A stretch of 64,000 nt of DNA, from the NCBI GenBank assembly GCA_015075275.1, contig JABTUU010000002.1, positions 992,001 through 1,056,000 of the forward strand, in the 5' to 3' direction. This stretch comes from Anaerolineales bacterium (GTDB lineage Bacteria > Chloroflexota > Anaerolineae > Anaerolineales > Villigracilaceae). Below the pieces are notes generated by a model. That model saw nothing but the letters and a program-made list of their open reading frames with translations. It ran no database searches and was not told the origin of the DNA. Shown here piece by piece: positions 25,792 through 34,286 of the stretch (position 1 is its first letter; the number at the start of each line of letters is the position of its first letter). The position numbers were made by a program, and so were the translations under genes.

Positions 25792-28083
25792 ATGACTCGT
25801 ACGGCAAATCTCGGTTACCCGCGCTTGGGCGCCAAACGCGAATTAAAATGGGCTTTGGAAAGTTACTGGGCGAAGAAAACCAGCGCCGCAGACTTGTTGA
25901 AGACTGCGAAAAACTTGCGCCTTGCTCACTGGAAAGAACAGCAAGAGGCGGGCGTTGACTTCATCCCTTCGAACGATTTTTCATTATATGATCATGTTTT
26001 AGACGCGACGCGCATGGTCGGCGCCACGCCTGCGCGTTACGCCGCGCTTGACGATCTGGACGAACTTGACCTGTATTTTGCAATGGCGCGTGGAACGCAA
26101 CGCGGCGAGCAAACTTTTGCCGCGATGGAAATGACCAAGTGGTTTGACTCAAATTACCATTACATCGTCCCTGAAATTGAACCGAATCAAAACTATCGCT
26201 TGACCTCCCTTAAGGTTGTGGACGAGTTTCTCGAAGCCAAACAGGCGGGGATTTACACCCGCCCGATTCTGCTCGGACCTGTATCCTATTTGCTGTTGAG
26301 CAAATCCACCGCCGCCGAGGGCGTTCCGCTGAAGACTTTGGCTAACTTGTTGCCGGTGTACGGCGAAGCGTTGCAGCGTCTCGCCGAAGCCGGCGCAGAC
26401 TGGGTTCAAATTGACGAGCCGTATCTGGCGATGGATTTGGATGAATCTGCGCGTAAAGCGTATGAAGAAGCCTATGCTTATCTTGGTCGAGTCGCCGATA
26501 TACGCTTGATGATCGCCGCTTATTTTGGCGGCTTGGAAGATAACCTCGCGCTGGCGGCGGGTTTACCGGTTCATGGTTTACATGTGGATCTAGTCCGCGC
26601 GCCGCAACAACTTGAGAAAATTCTACAACAGCTTCCTACTGAGAAGACGCTCTCGTTGGGAGTGATTGATGGGCGCAACATCTGGCGCGTTGACTTGGAC
26701 GCCGCCTTAAAGACCGTGCAACAAGCGGTAGGCGCGCTCGGCGCCGAACGGATTCAGATTGCGCCCAGTTGTTCGTTGATGTTCACACCGCACGATTTGA
26801 ATCTGGAGATTGAATTAGACCATGAATTGAGATCATGGCTGGCGTTTGCGCGCCAAAAACTGGACGAGTTGGCGCTCCTCAAAAAAGCTGTCAGCGGGGC
26901 GGCGGAAGCGACGGCGGAATCGTTCGCGGTCAGCCGCGAAGCGTTGGCGCATCGCCGCGCATCGGCGCGCACGCACAACCCGCAAGTGCGCGAGCGCATC
27001 GCCGCTATAGACGAATCGATGCTGCGCCGCGCGCACGATTATAGAACGCGCAAGATCGCGCAAGCGCGGAAACTGGCTTTGCCGCTTTTGCCGACGACGA
27101 CGATCGGCTCCTTTCCGCAAACTGCCGAAGTGCGCGCGCAGCGTTCTGCGAATAAAAAAGGCGCGCTCTCGCAAGCCGCCTACGATGAATTTTTGAAAAC
27201 CGAAATCGAGCGCACGATCAAGAAGCAAGAAGAGATCGGCTTAGACGTGTTGGTGCATGGCGAATTTGAACGTTCTGATATGGTGGAATATTTTGGCGAA
27301 CGGATGACGGGCGTAGCTTTTACTCAAAATGGGTGGGTGCAAAGTTATGGCTCGCGCGCCGTGCGCCCGCCCATTATCTTCGGCGACGTTGCTCGCCCGG
27401 CAGCCATGACGGCGGCTTGGTCGGCGTATGCGCAATCTCTTACCGATAAACCCGTCAAAGGCATGTTGACGGGACCCGTCACCATTCTTGAATGGTCGTT
27501 CGTGCGCGACGATCAACCGCGCGATGAGACCTGCCGTCAGCTTGCCTTAGCCATCCGCGACGAGGTTCTGGATCTGGAGCGCGCCGGCATTCATATTATT
27601 CAGATTGACGAACCCGCCTTCCGCGAAGGTTTGCCTCTGCGCCGCGCCGATCAGAACTATTACCTCACTTGGGCGATCGAATGCTTTCGCCTGGCTTCCA
27701 GCGGCGCGCAAGATGAAACGCAGATCCATACGCATATGTGCTACGCCGAGTTTGACAACATTATGGAAGCGATCGGTCATATGGATGCGGACGTGATCTC
27801 GATTGAAGCCTCGCGCTCGAAGATGGAACTGCTTGACGCCTTCAAACAATATCAATATCCCGGCGATATCGGACCGGGCATTTATGACATCCACTCGCCG
27901 AACATCCCTTCACAAGATGCGATGGAAGCGCTTTTGGAAAGCGCCGCAAAGGTTGTGCCGCTCGATCAACTCTGGGTGAACCCCGATTGCGGCTTGAAAA
28001 CCCGCCGTTGGGAAGAGGTCGTCCCGGCGCTGACGCACATGGTTCATGCTGCGCAAGCGGTCAGACAACAATTGAAAGTATAA
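25792..28083 (+). CDS. metE: Cobalamin-independent methionine synthase
   Basis: 763 residues, full length with both halves of the double barrel. It transfers the methyl group of 5-methyltetrahydropteroyl-polyglutamate to homocysteine, the last step of methionine synthesis. The catalytic zinc site is intact: His648 and Cys650 in HTHMCYAEF, and Cys733 in NPDCGLKTR. The N-terminus reads LGYPRLGAKRELKWALESYW, as expected. The ATG at 25792 has AGAGG upstream at a slightly long distance. The promoter region carries a perfect palindrome, so expression is probably repressor controlled. The genome piece thus has both a B12-free enzyme and corrinoid-related methyl-transfer genes. Confidence 0.97.
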   Translation: MTRTANLGYPRLGAKRELKWALESYWAKKTSAADLLKTAKNLRLAHWKEQQEAGVDFIPSNDFSLYDHVLDATRMVGATPARYAALDDLDELDLYFAMARGTQRGEQTFAAMEMTKWFDSNYHYIVPEIEPNQNYRLTSLKVVDEFLEAKQAGIYTRPILLGPVSYLLLSKSTAAEGVPLKTLANLLPVYGEALQRLAEAGADWVQIDEPYLAMDLDESARKAYEEAYAYLGRVADIRLMIAAYFGGLEDNLALAAGLPVHGLHVDLVRAPQQLEKILQQLPTEKTLSLGVIDGRNIWRVDLDAALKTVQQAVGALGAERIQIAPSCSLMFTPHDLNLEIELDHELRSWLAFARQKLDELALLKKAVSGAAEATAESFAVSREALAHRRASARTHNPQVRERIAAIDESMLRRAHDYRTRKIAQARKLALPLLPTTTIGSFPQTAEVRAQRSANKKGALSQAAYDEFLKTEIERTIKKQEEIGLDVLVHGEFERSDMVEYFGERMTGVAFTQNGWVQSYGSRAVRPPIIFGDVARPAAMTAAWSAYAQSLTDKPVKGMLTGPVTILEWSFVRDDQPRDETCRQLALAIRDEVLDLERAGIHIIQIDEPAFREGLPLRRADQNYYLTWAIECFRLASSGAQDETQIHTHMCYAEFDNIMEAIGHMDADVISIEASRSKMELLDAFKQYQYPGDIGPGIYDIHSPNIPSQDAMEALLESAAKVVPLDQLWVNPDCGLKTRRWEEVVPALTHMVHAAQAVRQQLKV

Positions 28084-28151
28084 GAAAAGACGAATTGAGA
28101 ACATCAGAGTATATAGTTCTCGAAACGATTTTCTTTTTTTAGGAGTGGAAC

Positions 28152-29333
28152 ATGAAAAAATATAAATATCTCATTATTGGAAGCGGCATGACCGCCGACG
28201 CTGCCGTGCGCGGCATTCGCGAAATGGACGCCGACGGCACGATCGGTATGATCGGCGCGGAAGCCGACAAGCCGTACGCTCGCCCGCCGCTCTCGAAGGG
28301 CTTGTGGAAAGGACGCCCGCTGGAGAAGATTTGGCGCGGAACTGAAAATTTCAAAGTGGACTTGCATCTCGGCAAAAAGGCGGTGGAGCTTGATCTTGCC
28401 GCGAAACGCGTGCGCGATGAATGGGGCGAGGAATATGTTTATGAAAAACTATTGCTTGCCACGGGCGGAACGCCTACGCGTTTGCCGCTCGGCGGCGACG
28501 ACGTAATCTATTATCGTACGCTTGTAGATTATCAACGCTTGCGCGCGCTGACGGAGAAGGCGCATCGTTTCCTCGTCATCGGCGCTGGTTTTATCGGCTC
28601 GGAACTTGCTGCGGCGTTGAATATGAATCATAAGCAAGTCACGATGGTCTTTTTGGAAAACTCAATTGGCGAACGTGTATATCCGCCCGACTTGTCGCAA
28701 TTTTTGAGCGACGTCTATCGTCAAAAAGGCGTGGAACTGTTGGCGAACGACGGGATTGCAAATATCGAAAAGAGCGGAGACGCGTTCAAAATCCAGACGC
28801 GCAGCGGACGCACATTTGAGGTGGACGGCGTGATCGCTGGTCTTGGCGTTCGCCCGAATGTGGAACTAGCGTCCGCCGCAGGTCTGTCAACGGAGAACGG
28901 CATTATCGTAGACGATCGCTTGCGAGCTTCTGCCGCCGATGTGTACGCCGCCGGCGACGTGGCGCGCTTTCCGCATTCCGCGCTCGGCAAATTAGCGCGG
29001 ATCGAGCACGAAGATAATGCGTTGAATATGGGCAAGCAAGCTGGGCGCAACATGGCGGGCGCGGACGAACCTTACACGCATGTGCCATTCTTCTATTCGG
29101 ATCTGTTCGAATATGGCTATGAAGCGGTCGGCGAGTTGAGCAGTAAGATGGATATTGTGGCAGATTGGCAAGAACCGTTCAAGAAAGGCGTGATCTATTA
29201 CTTGAGCGACGGGCATGTGCGCGGTGTGTTGCTGTGGAATGTATGGGGTAAAGTGGAGGAAGCGTCGGCGTTGATCGCTGCGAACGGCTCGTTTACCGCC
29301 GAAAACCTAAAAGGCAAAATTGCGTTTGAATAG
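28152..29333 (+). CDS. FAD-dependent NAD(P)H oxidoreductase, AIF/ferredoxin-reductase-like
   Basis: 393 residues. The FAD-binding GxGxxA-type motif is GSGMTADAA near residue 10, the NAD(P)-binding GAGFIGSE lies near residue 140, and the second FAD motif is VYAAGDVARF near residue 260. The C-terminal domain resembles that of AIF and dioxygenase ferredoxin reductases. Such enzymes pass electrons from NAD(P)H to a redox protein. AGGAG precedes the ATG. It heads a run of same-strand redox and repair genes; the next is the putative selenocysteine-containing DsbA-like protein, a conceivable electron partner. Confidence 0.85.
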   Translation: MKKYKYLIIGSGMTADAAVRGIREMDADGTIGMIGAEADKPYARPPLSKGLWKGRPLEKIWRGTENFKVDLHLGKKAVELDLAAKRVRDEWGEEYVYEKLLLATGGTPTRLPLGGDDVIYYRTLVDYQRLRALTEKAHRFLVIGAGFIGSELAAALNMNHKQVTMVFLENSIGERVYPPDLSQFLSDVYRQKGVELLANDGIANIEKSGDAFKIQTRSGRTFEVDGVIAGLGVRPNVELASAAGLSTENGIIVDDRLRASAADVYAAGDVARFPHSALGKLARIEHEDNALNMGKQAGRNMAGADEPYTHVPFFYSDLFEYGYEAVGELSSKMDIVADWQEPFKKGVIYYLSDGHVRGVLLWNVWGKVEEASALIAANGSFTAENLKGKIAFE

Positions 29334-29376
29334 CGTTGTTCGATATGACGCAATAAGCGAATGGAGGCAGTTTGAG

Positions 29377-30069
29377 ATGAACGACACAAACGACGAAAAA
29401 ATTCCTGAAATTTGGGAGTGGGCGGAATATTACTGACCATGGTGCTATATTGCAGCCGTGCGCTTGCAAAAAATAGCCCCCGAATATGAAGGACGCGTGC
29501 GTTTAGTAGATAGGGCTTTCCCGCTGGAAGTATACGGCGGCGGTCCGCCAGACCGCAAAGAACTCGAGCTGGAGATTTGGCTTGCGGCTCTGCAAGAACC
29601 TGCGGCAGTCTTCAAACCGTTCAGTGACGACTTCCCCGTCACTACGCTGCCCGCTTTTGACGCGGCTTGGTGCGCCTTTCAACAAGGCGAGGCGGTTGGG
29701 CGTGATTTCGACTTGCGCATCCGCCGCGCGTTTTTCGCCGAAGGACGCAACATCGGCAAGCGCGAAGTCATGGTTGAACTCGCCCGCGAAGCGAATCTGG
29801 ATATGGACGATTTCACCCGCCGTTTTAATAGCGCTGAGCCGCGCGCCGCTGTGTTAGCGGAAGGCAAACTCGGCAAAGAACAATTTGGCGTGCGCGGCAC
29901 GCCCACCGCCATGCTGAGCGACGGCGCTAAAATCCTTCATAAGATGTCGTACCCAAAGATTCAAGAGTATAAAATTGTCTCGGTTGGGAAGCTGCCCTGT
30001 TGCGGCGAAGGTTGTTACGAAGCTACGCGTGAAATGTTTGAAAAAGCGCTCGCGCATGGCGCAAAATAG
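29377..30069 (+). CDS. DsbA/FrnE-family thiol oxidoreductase, predicted selenoprotein (in-frame TGA = Sec20)
   Basis: Read from the ATG at 29377, which has GGAGG nine bases upstream, the frame gives 19 codons, then TGA at 29434, then continues open to 30069, 230 residues in all. The TGA is followed by Pro-Trp-Cys-Tyr-Ile, so it replaces the first Cys of the CPWC active site of DsbA/FrnE proteins. The residues before it (EIWEWAEYY) match the first beta strand that normally precedes this motif. A hairpin with SECIS-like features begins eight bases downstream. Without readthrough, translation could only begin at GTG 29458, which lacks the first strand and redox motif. The rest is a normal DsbA fold with VRGTPTAML (cis-Pro region) and a C-terminal CCGEGC cluster. 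The alternative is a nonsense mutation in a Cys codon. Confidence 0.8.
29444..29477 (+). promoter_or_regulatory. Candidate bacterial SECIS hairpin
   Basis: Starting eight bases after the TGA, the mRNA can form: lower stem GCUAU/AUAGC, a small internal loop, upper stem UUGCA/UGCAA, a bulged U, two G-C pairs and a five-base apical loop CGUGC. The loop begins 21 bases after the UGA and has G as its second base followed by U. Bacterial SECIS elements require a G early in an apical loop placed roughly 16-37 bases after the UGA, so position and form agree. Confidence 0.65.
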
Positions 30070-30128
30070 AAATAGTTAACTGTCGTAAGGAAGAAATCTT
30101 GCGCAGTTGAAAAACAAAAGGATACAAA

Positions 30129-30614
30129 ATGGAACCGCGTTTGAATTACTCGAAAGTCGCGCCCGAAGGCGTGGAAGGTTTGAGCAAACTCGAAGGTTAC
30201 GTCCGTAAATCGGGACTCGAACATAGCCTGCTTGAACTGGTTAAAATGCGCGCTTCGCAGATTAACGGTTGCGCCTATTGTCTCGATATGCACTCGAAAG
30301 ACGCGCGCAACGCCGGCGAAAGCGAACAACGCCTATACGGACTTAGCGCCTGGCATGAAGCCCCGTTTTATACCGACCGCGAACGTGCCGCGCTGGCGTG
30401 GACCGAAGCTGTGACGCTGGTCAGCCAAAGCCATATTCCCGATGATGTCTATGAGGAAGCGCGTAAACACTTTAGCGAGAAAGAGCTGGTGGATTTGACA
30501 TACGCCGTCATCGCCATTAACTCGTGGAATCGGCTGGCGGTCAGTTTCCGTTCGCTGGCGGGTTCGTATCAACCCGACCATCCGGCGACGAAGAGAGAAG
30601 CGGCTCGCGCGTAA
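30129..30614 (+). CDS. AhpD-like carboxymuconolactone decarboxylase family protein
   Basis: 161 residues. The redox motif is Cys48-x2-Cys51 with His55 (GCAYCLDMHSKDAR), the AhpD-like peroxidase active site. The following WHEAPFYTDRERAALAWTEAVT segment is diagnostic of the family. Such proteins reduce peroxides using a thiol cycle or supply electrons to peroxiredoxins. It lies 59 bases after the DsbA-like selenoprotein gene and is probably in the same transcript, so the two may share a thiol-redox role. Both Cys codons are ordinary. Confidence 0.9.
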   Translation: MEPRLNYSKVAPEGVEGLSKLEGYVRKSGLEHSLLELVKMRASQINGCAYCLDMHSKDARNAGESEQRLYGLSAWHEAPFYTDRERAALAWTEAVTLVSQSHIPDDVYEEARKHFSEKELVDLTYAVIAINSWNRLAVSFRSLAGSYQPDHPATKREAARA

Positions 30615-30637
30615 GATAGGAAGCCTGTGCGTTAATC

Positions 30638-31564
30638 ATGTCCGCTTCTTTTGAGATCGAGCCGCTCCCGCCTTTTGATTTGGAGTTGACGACGTGGACG
30701 CTTCGCCGCCGCCCCGATAACGCATTCGATCGCTGGGACGGCGCGACCTATCGCCGCGTGTTCGTCGCCGACGATGGCAAGCCTTTTGAGGCGGCGGTGA
30801 CTCAACTAGGAGAAGCGGACGCCCCGCGTTTGCGCGTCACGCTGACGGGTAGAACGTTAACATCTACGACGAAGGCGACCGTTCTTACCGCACTGGAACG
30901 CCTGCTCGGCATTCAGATTGACTTGCAAACCTTTTACGGTATGAGTAGAAAAGACGAACTGCTCAAACCGCTTGCAAATCAATTTCGAGGCATGAAACCC
31001 CCGCGTTTGTTGACCCCGTTTGAAGCGTTGGTCAACGCTATCGCCTGCCAACAGTTGACGCTCACTGTAGGCATTCGCCTGCTCAACCGTCTGACTGAGA
31101 CGTATGGCAAGGCTCTCGAAACAAAAGACGGCGTGGTCCACGCTTTTCCGCGCCCGCAAGATTTAGCGAACGCCGACGTGGAAGAGTTGCGCGGTATGAG
31201 CTTCAGCTACCAAAAGGCGCGCTATTTGACGAATATTTCGCGTCTGATCGTGAATGGCGAACTGAATTTGGATGAGATCGCTCAGCTAGACGACGCAAAA
31301 GCCGTCGCTCGCTTGAGCGAGTTGAAAGGCGTGGGGCGTTGGACGGCGGAATACGTCTTGTTGCGCGGGTTGGGGCGCACGCATATTTTCCCCGCCGATG
31401 ACGTTGGCGCGCGCAATAACCTGCAAAAGTGGCTGAGCCTGCCAGGTAAGATGACCTACGATAACACACGCGACGCGTTGAGGAATTGGGACGGATTCGG
31501 CGGGCTGATCTATTTTCATCTGTTGCTGAAAAGTTTGAAAGAGAAAGAAGTGATCGGAGGCTGA
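30638..31564 (+). CDS. alkA: DNA-3-methyladenine glycosylase II (AlkA-like)
   Basis: 308 residues of the HhH-GPD superfamily. The helix-hairpin-helix appears as LKGVGRWTAEYVLLRGLGR, with the catalytic Asp in FPADDVGARN (Asp254/Asp255). The N-terminal AlkA-type beta domain is present. The enzyme removes alkylated bases such as 3-methyladenine, starting base-excision repair. It ends one base before the next gene, so the two are cotranscribed. Its place among redox genes suggests a stress-response cluster. Confidence 0.9.
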   Translation: MSASFEIEPLPPFDLELTTWTLRRRPDNAFDRWDGATYRRVFVADDGKPFEAAVTQLGEADAPRLRVTLTGRTLTSTTKATVLTALERLLGIQIDLQTFYGMSRKDELLKPLANQFRGMKPPRLLTPFEALVNAIACQQLTLTVGIRLLNRLTETYGKALETKDGVVHAFPRPQDLANADVEELRGMSFSYQKARYLTNISRLIVNGELNLDEIAQLDDAKAVARLSELKGVGRWTAEYVLLRGLGRTHIFPADDVGARNNLQKWLSLPGKMTYDNTRDALRNWDGFGGLIYFHLLLKSLKEKEVIGG

Positions 31565-31565
31565 G

Positions 31566-31919
31566 ATGTTAAAAATAAAACGCGTATATGAAGCCGCTGA
31601 AAAAAGCGACGGAACCCGCTTTCTGGTCGAACGTTTATGGCCCCGCGGGATGAAGAAAGAAGCGCTAAAAATGAAAGCCTGGCTGAAGAACGTCGCGCCT
31701 AGCGCCGACTTGCGAAATTGGTTCGCACACGACCCGCTTAAATGGCCCGAGTTTCAAAAACGTTATCAGGCTGAACTAAAAGCCAACGAAGCGGAATGGC
31801 AGCCTATCCTCGACGCCGCTAAAGAAGGCGACGTTACCTTGCTCTACAGCGCGCACGACACTGAACATAATAACGCGCTGGTTCTCCAATCGTTTTTAGA
31901 AAAGCGCCTAAAGAAATGA
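31566..31919 (+). CDS. DUF488-family protein
   Basis: 117 residues, full length for the short DUF488 class (YeaO-like). Diagnostic sequence is RFLVERLWPRGMKKE and LRNWFAHDPLKWPEF near the middle, with LLYSAHDTEHNNALVL near the end. The family is widespread in bacteria but its biochemical role is not established. It begins one base after alkA and is probably translated from the same mRNA. Confidence 0.88.
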   Translation: MLKIKRVYEAAEKSDGTRFLVERLWPRGMKKEALKMKAWLKNVAPSADLRNWFAHDPLKWPEFQKRYQAELKANEAEWQPILDAAKEGDVTLLYSAHDTEHNNALVLQSFLEKRLKK

Positions 31920-32014
31920 CCGCGCTCGCCGCAGCAAGACGATAAAACTGTTAAAGGCGGCTTCGCAAAAGCGTAATGCCGTTTTAAAAAAATACACCCA
32001 AAGGAGACATACCC

Positions 32015-32257
32015 ATGTCTGAAGGCACAACTACGTTAGATGTACGTCAAATTCCCCCGCGCGAGCGTCACCCGAAGATCTTCCAAACTTTCGACGCGTT
32101 GAAGGAAGGCGAGTTCTTCACTCTCGTTAACGACCACGACCCGAAGCCGCTCTTCTATCAATTCTCGCACGAACGCGGCGGGATGTTTGGTTGGGAGTAC
32201 CTCGAGGAAGGTCCTGAAGTCTGGCAAGTAAAGATCAGCCGCGTTGCATCCGCTTAA
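32015..32257 (+). CDS. DUF2249-domain protein
   Basis: 80 residues forming one DUF2249 domain: LDVRQIPPRERHPKIFQTFD near the start and FTLVNDHDPKPLFYQF in the middle. Members often occur with hemerythrin-like or nitrogen-oxide response genes and are thought to bind a small ligand or metal through the conserved His/Asp, but function is unproven. It has a clear AAGGAG ribosome site. A strong terminator follows and ends the cluster. Confidence 0.88.
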   Translation: MSEGTTTLDVRQIPPRERHPKIFQTFDALKEGEFFTLVNDHDPKPLFYQFSHERGGMFGWEYLEEGPEVWQVKISRVASA

Positions 32258-32278
32258 GCGGCGAAACAAATTACAGAT

Positions 32279-32318
32279 AAACGTCCCGAAGGCTTTTTTG
32301 ACGGCCTTCGGGACGTTT
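32279..32318 (+). terminator. Strong intrinsic terminator
   Basis: Fifteen-bp perfect stem: AAACGTCCCGAAGGC pairs with GCCTTCGGGACGTTT. The T-rich run is in the loop rather than after the stem. It follows the DUF2249 gene and closes the 28152-32257 gene run. Confidence 0.75.
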
Positions 32319-32336
32319 AACAGAAAGCGAACGATC

Positions 32337-33191
32337 ATGGTCTCCAACCATAACCTAACTAAAGAAACGCAACGGAAGAAAGCCGAGCGTTTCCTTGCAC
32401 TGCATCACGGCGAACGTATATTAGTCTTGCCCAACGCTTGGGATGTCGCTTCCGCCAGGGTCTTTGAACGAGCGGGATTTAACGCCATTGCTACAACCAG
32501 CGCGGGCGTCGCAAACGCGAACGGGTATCCCGACGGCGAACGGATGAGCCGCGCTGAGATGCTGGAAGCAATTAGACGCATTACGCAGATGACCGCACTG
32601 CCTGTCACTGCCGATATGGAGGAAGGCTTCGGCGCCGCACCGCAGCAGGTCGCTGAGACCGCGCGTCTGACGCTCGAAGCGGGCGCGGTGGGCATTAATC
32701 TCGAAGACGGCACGCGCGATGAGGCGCATCCGTTGACCGAGATCCCTCTGCAAGCGGAGAAGATCAAAGCCGCGCGTCAGGCGGCGGATGCGTACGACGT
32801 TCCGCTGGTCATCAATGCGCGCGTAGATGTGTACGAGAAGGCTGGGGGCGATCATAAGGACTTTTTGGCTGAGGCGATCCGGCGCGGGAACGCGTATCGC
32901 GAGGCGGGCGCGGATTGTATTTTTATGATTAGTGTGGATAATAGAGAGACGATCGCTCAACTGGCGCGCGAAATCGCTGCGCCGCTAAACGTTCTCGCTC
33001 GGCGCGGAAGCCCGACCATCGCCGAATTGCAACAGCTTGGCGTAGCGCGCGTCACCTTCGGCTCGATTCCCATGCGCGCAGCGATGACTTTGACGAAGCG
33101 CATCGCCGAAGAGATCGCGCAGCATGGAACGTATGGCTTTGCGGAAGATATTTTGACCTATGGCGAAGCGAACGCCTATTTTGAAAAGTAA
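32337..33191 (+). CDS. Isocitrate lyase/phosphoenolpyruvate mutase superfamily protein
   Basis: 284 residues from the ATG at 32337; the frame is open further upstream but that would cross the terminator. Core features are VLPNAWDVASARVFERAGF at the start, TADMEEGFG with the metal-binding acidic residues, INLEDG and INARVDVYEKAGG. This subgroup is often annotated as carboxyphosphonoenolpyruvate mutase or oxaloacetate/2-methylisocitrate-lyase-like, and many members cleave C-C bonds in 2-hydroxy acids. The exact reaction cannot be fixed. It is followed closely by folE. Confidence 0.85.
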   Translation: MVSNHNLTKETQRKKAERFLALHHGERILVLPNAWDVASARVFERAGFNAIATTSAGVANANGYPDGERMSRAEMLEAIRRITQMTALPVTADMEEGFGAAPQQVAETARLTLEAGAVGINLEDGTRDEAHPLTEIPLQAEKIKAARQAADAYDVPLVINARVDVYEKAGGDHKDFLAEAIRRGNAYREAGADCIFMISVDNRETIAQLAREIAAPLNVLARRGSPTIAELQQLGVARVTFGSIPMRAAMTLTKRIAEEIAQHGTYGFAEDILTYGEANAYFEK

Positions 33192-33232
33192 GCGAACGAC
33201 TAACGATATAATGAACGGAGTAGAAAACGAAA

Positions 33233-33892
33233 ATGAAACTTCATGACGATCTGGAAGACACAGACTATCAGGCTGCGATGAAACTTCGCACGCGGAATAT
33301 ATCGGACGAGCAGTTTAAGAAATTTGAAGGATACGCCGCCGAGATTTTTTCCGCTTTTGGGCTAGACCTGAACACGCCCGCCACTAAAGACACGCCGCAT
33401 CGTTTCATCAAGGCGCTCTTTGATTCAACCGAAGGCTACGATGGCGACCCAAAGGTGTTGCGCGTCTTTGATACGGAATGCCGCGGCGAACCAGATTGCC
33501 GCTTGAGTCAGGTTATCGAGGGACCGATCCCCTTCTTCGCGTTGTGCGAACATCACGCGCTTCCGTTTTACGGAAAGGCATACGTCGGCTATATCGCGCA
33601 CGAGAATATCATCGGCATCTCCAAACTGACTCGTTTGGTGCGCATCTTTGGGAAACGTTTCTCGGTGCAAGAGCGCATCGGGCAGCAAGTTGCGGACGCT
33701 CTCGACACGATGCTCCACCCGCATGGAGTGGCAGTGTATCTCGAAGCGCATCACCTGTGCATGGAAATGCGCGGCGTGCGCGAAATTTCGCCAATCACGC
33801 GCACGACCGTTTGGCGCGGGCATTACGCCGACGATCCAATGCTGCGTTCAGAATTCTTCACGGCATGCGGTTTGCAAAGGAACGAACGATAA
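33233..33892 (+). CDS. folE: GTP cyclohydrolase I
   Basis: 219 residues. The zinc site is intact: Cys105 and His108 in LCEHHALPF, and Cys176 in HHLCMEMRGV. Substrate-binding elements HENIIGISKLTRLVRIF and RFSVQERIGQQVADAL are also present. The enzyme makes dihydroneopterin triphosphate from GTP, the first step toward tetrahydrofolate and other pterins. GGAG lies upstream of the ATG. A small cupin gene follows 26 bases downstream. Confidence 0.96.
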   Translation: MKLHDDLEDTDYQAAMKLRTRNISDEQFKKFEGYAAEIFSAFGLDLNTPATKDTPHRFIKALFDSTEGYDGDPKVLRVFDTECRGEPDCRLSQVIEGPIPFFALCEHHALPFYGKAYVGYIAHENIIGISKLTRLVRIFGKRFSVQERIGQQVADALDTMLHPHGVAVYLEAHHLCMEMRGVREISPITRTTVWRGHYADDPMLRSEFFTACGLQRNER

Positions 33893-33918
33893 CCTTACAC
33901 ACGAAGGAGATTAAGACA

Positions 33919-34245
33919 ATGAAAACGTTTCAGTTAATGGAGAATTTGAAGTTCGGAGATAAAGACCCTCATGCTGAGCCTTTTCACGCTGACCGAGAAG
34001 GGCGCGCGATCCTCTTCACGCTCAAGCCGGGGCAGACCATCCGCGAACATAACGCGCCGAGCACGCCGGTTTTTCTGGTCATCCTCAAGGGCGCGGGTGT
34101 TTTCTCCGGCGGAGACGGCGTGGAGCATACTTGCGGACCCAACACGCTGTTAGTATTCGATGCGGGCGAGAATCACATCGTCCGCGCGATTGACGAATTA
34201 ATCTTTGTGGGCGTGTTGCATGGCTCGCCGCTCGCTCAAAAATAA
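33919..34245 (+). CDS. Cupin-domain protein
   Basis: 108 residues when started at the ATG at 33919, which has AGGAG ten bases upstream. The frame is open further left inside folE but that part is a shadow. It is a single small beta barrel: FTLKPGQTIREHNAPSTPVFLVILKGAGVFSGG and LLVFDAGENHIVRA correspond to the two cupin motifs, with His residues that could bind a metal. Small cupins of this type have varied or unknown functions. It lies between folE and sucA on the same strand. Confidence 0.8.
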   Translation: MKTFQLMENLKFGDKDPHAEPFHADREGRAILFTLKPGQTIREHNAPSTPVFLVILKGAGVFSGGDGVEHTCGPNTLLVFDAGENHIVRAIDELIFVGVLHGSPLAQK

Positions 34246-34286
34246 CCCCAAACATATTGAGGAAAATAACTTCAGGCGTTAGCGAT

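Noticed and set aside
29458..30069. DsbA-like gene called from GTG 29458
   Set aside because: This start drops the first beta strand and the active-site motif, and has no ribosome site; the upstream codons encode the missing part in frame across a TGA.
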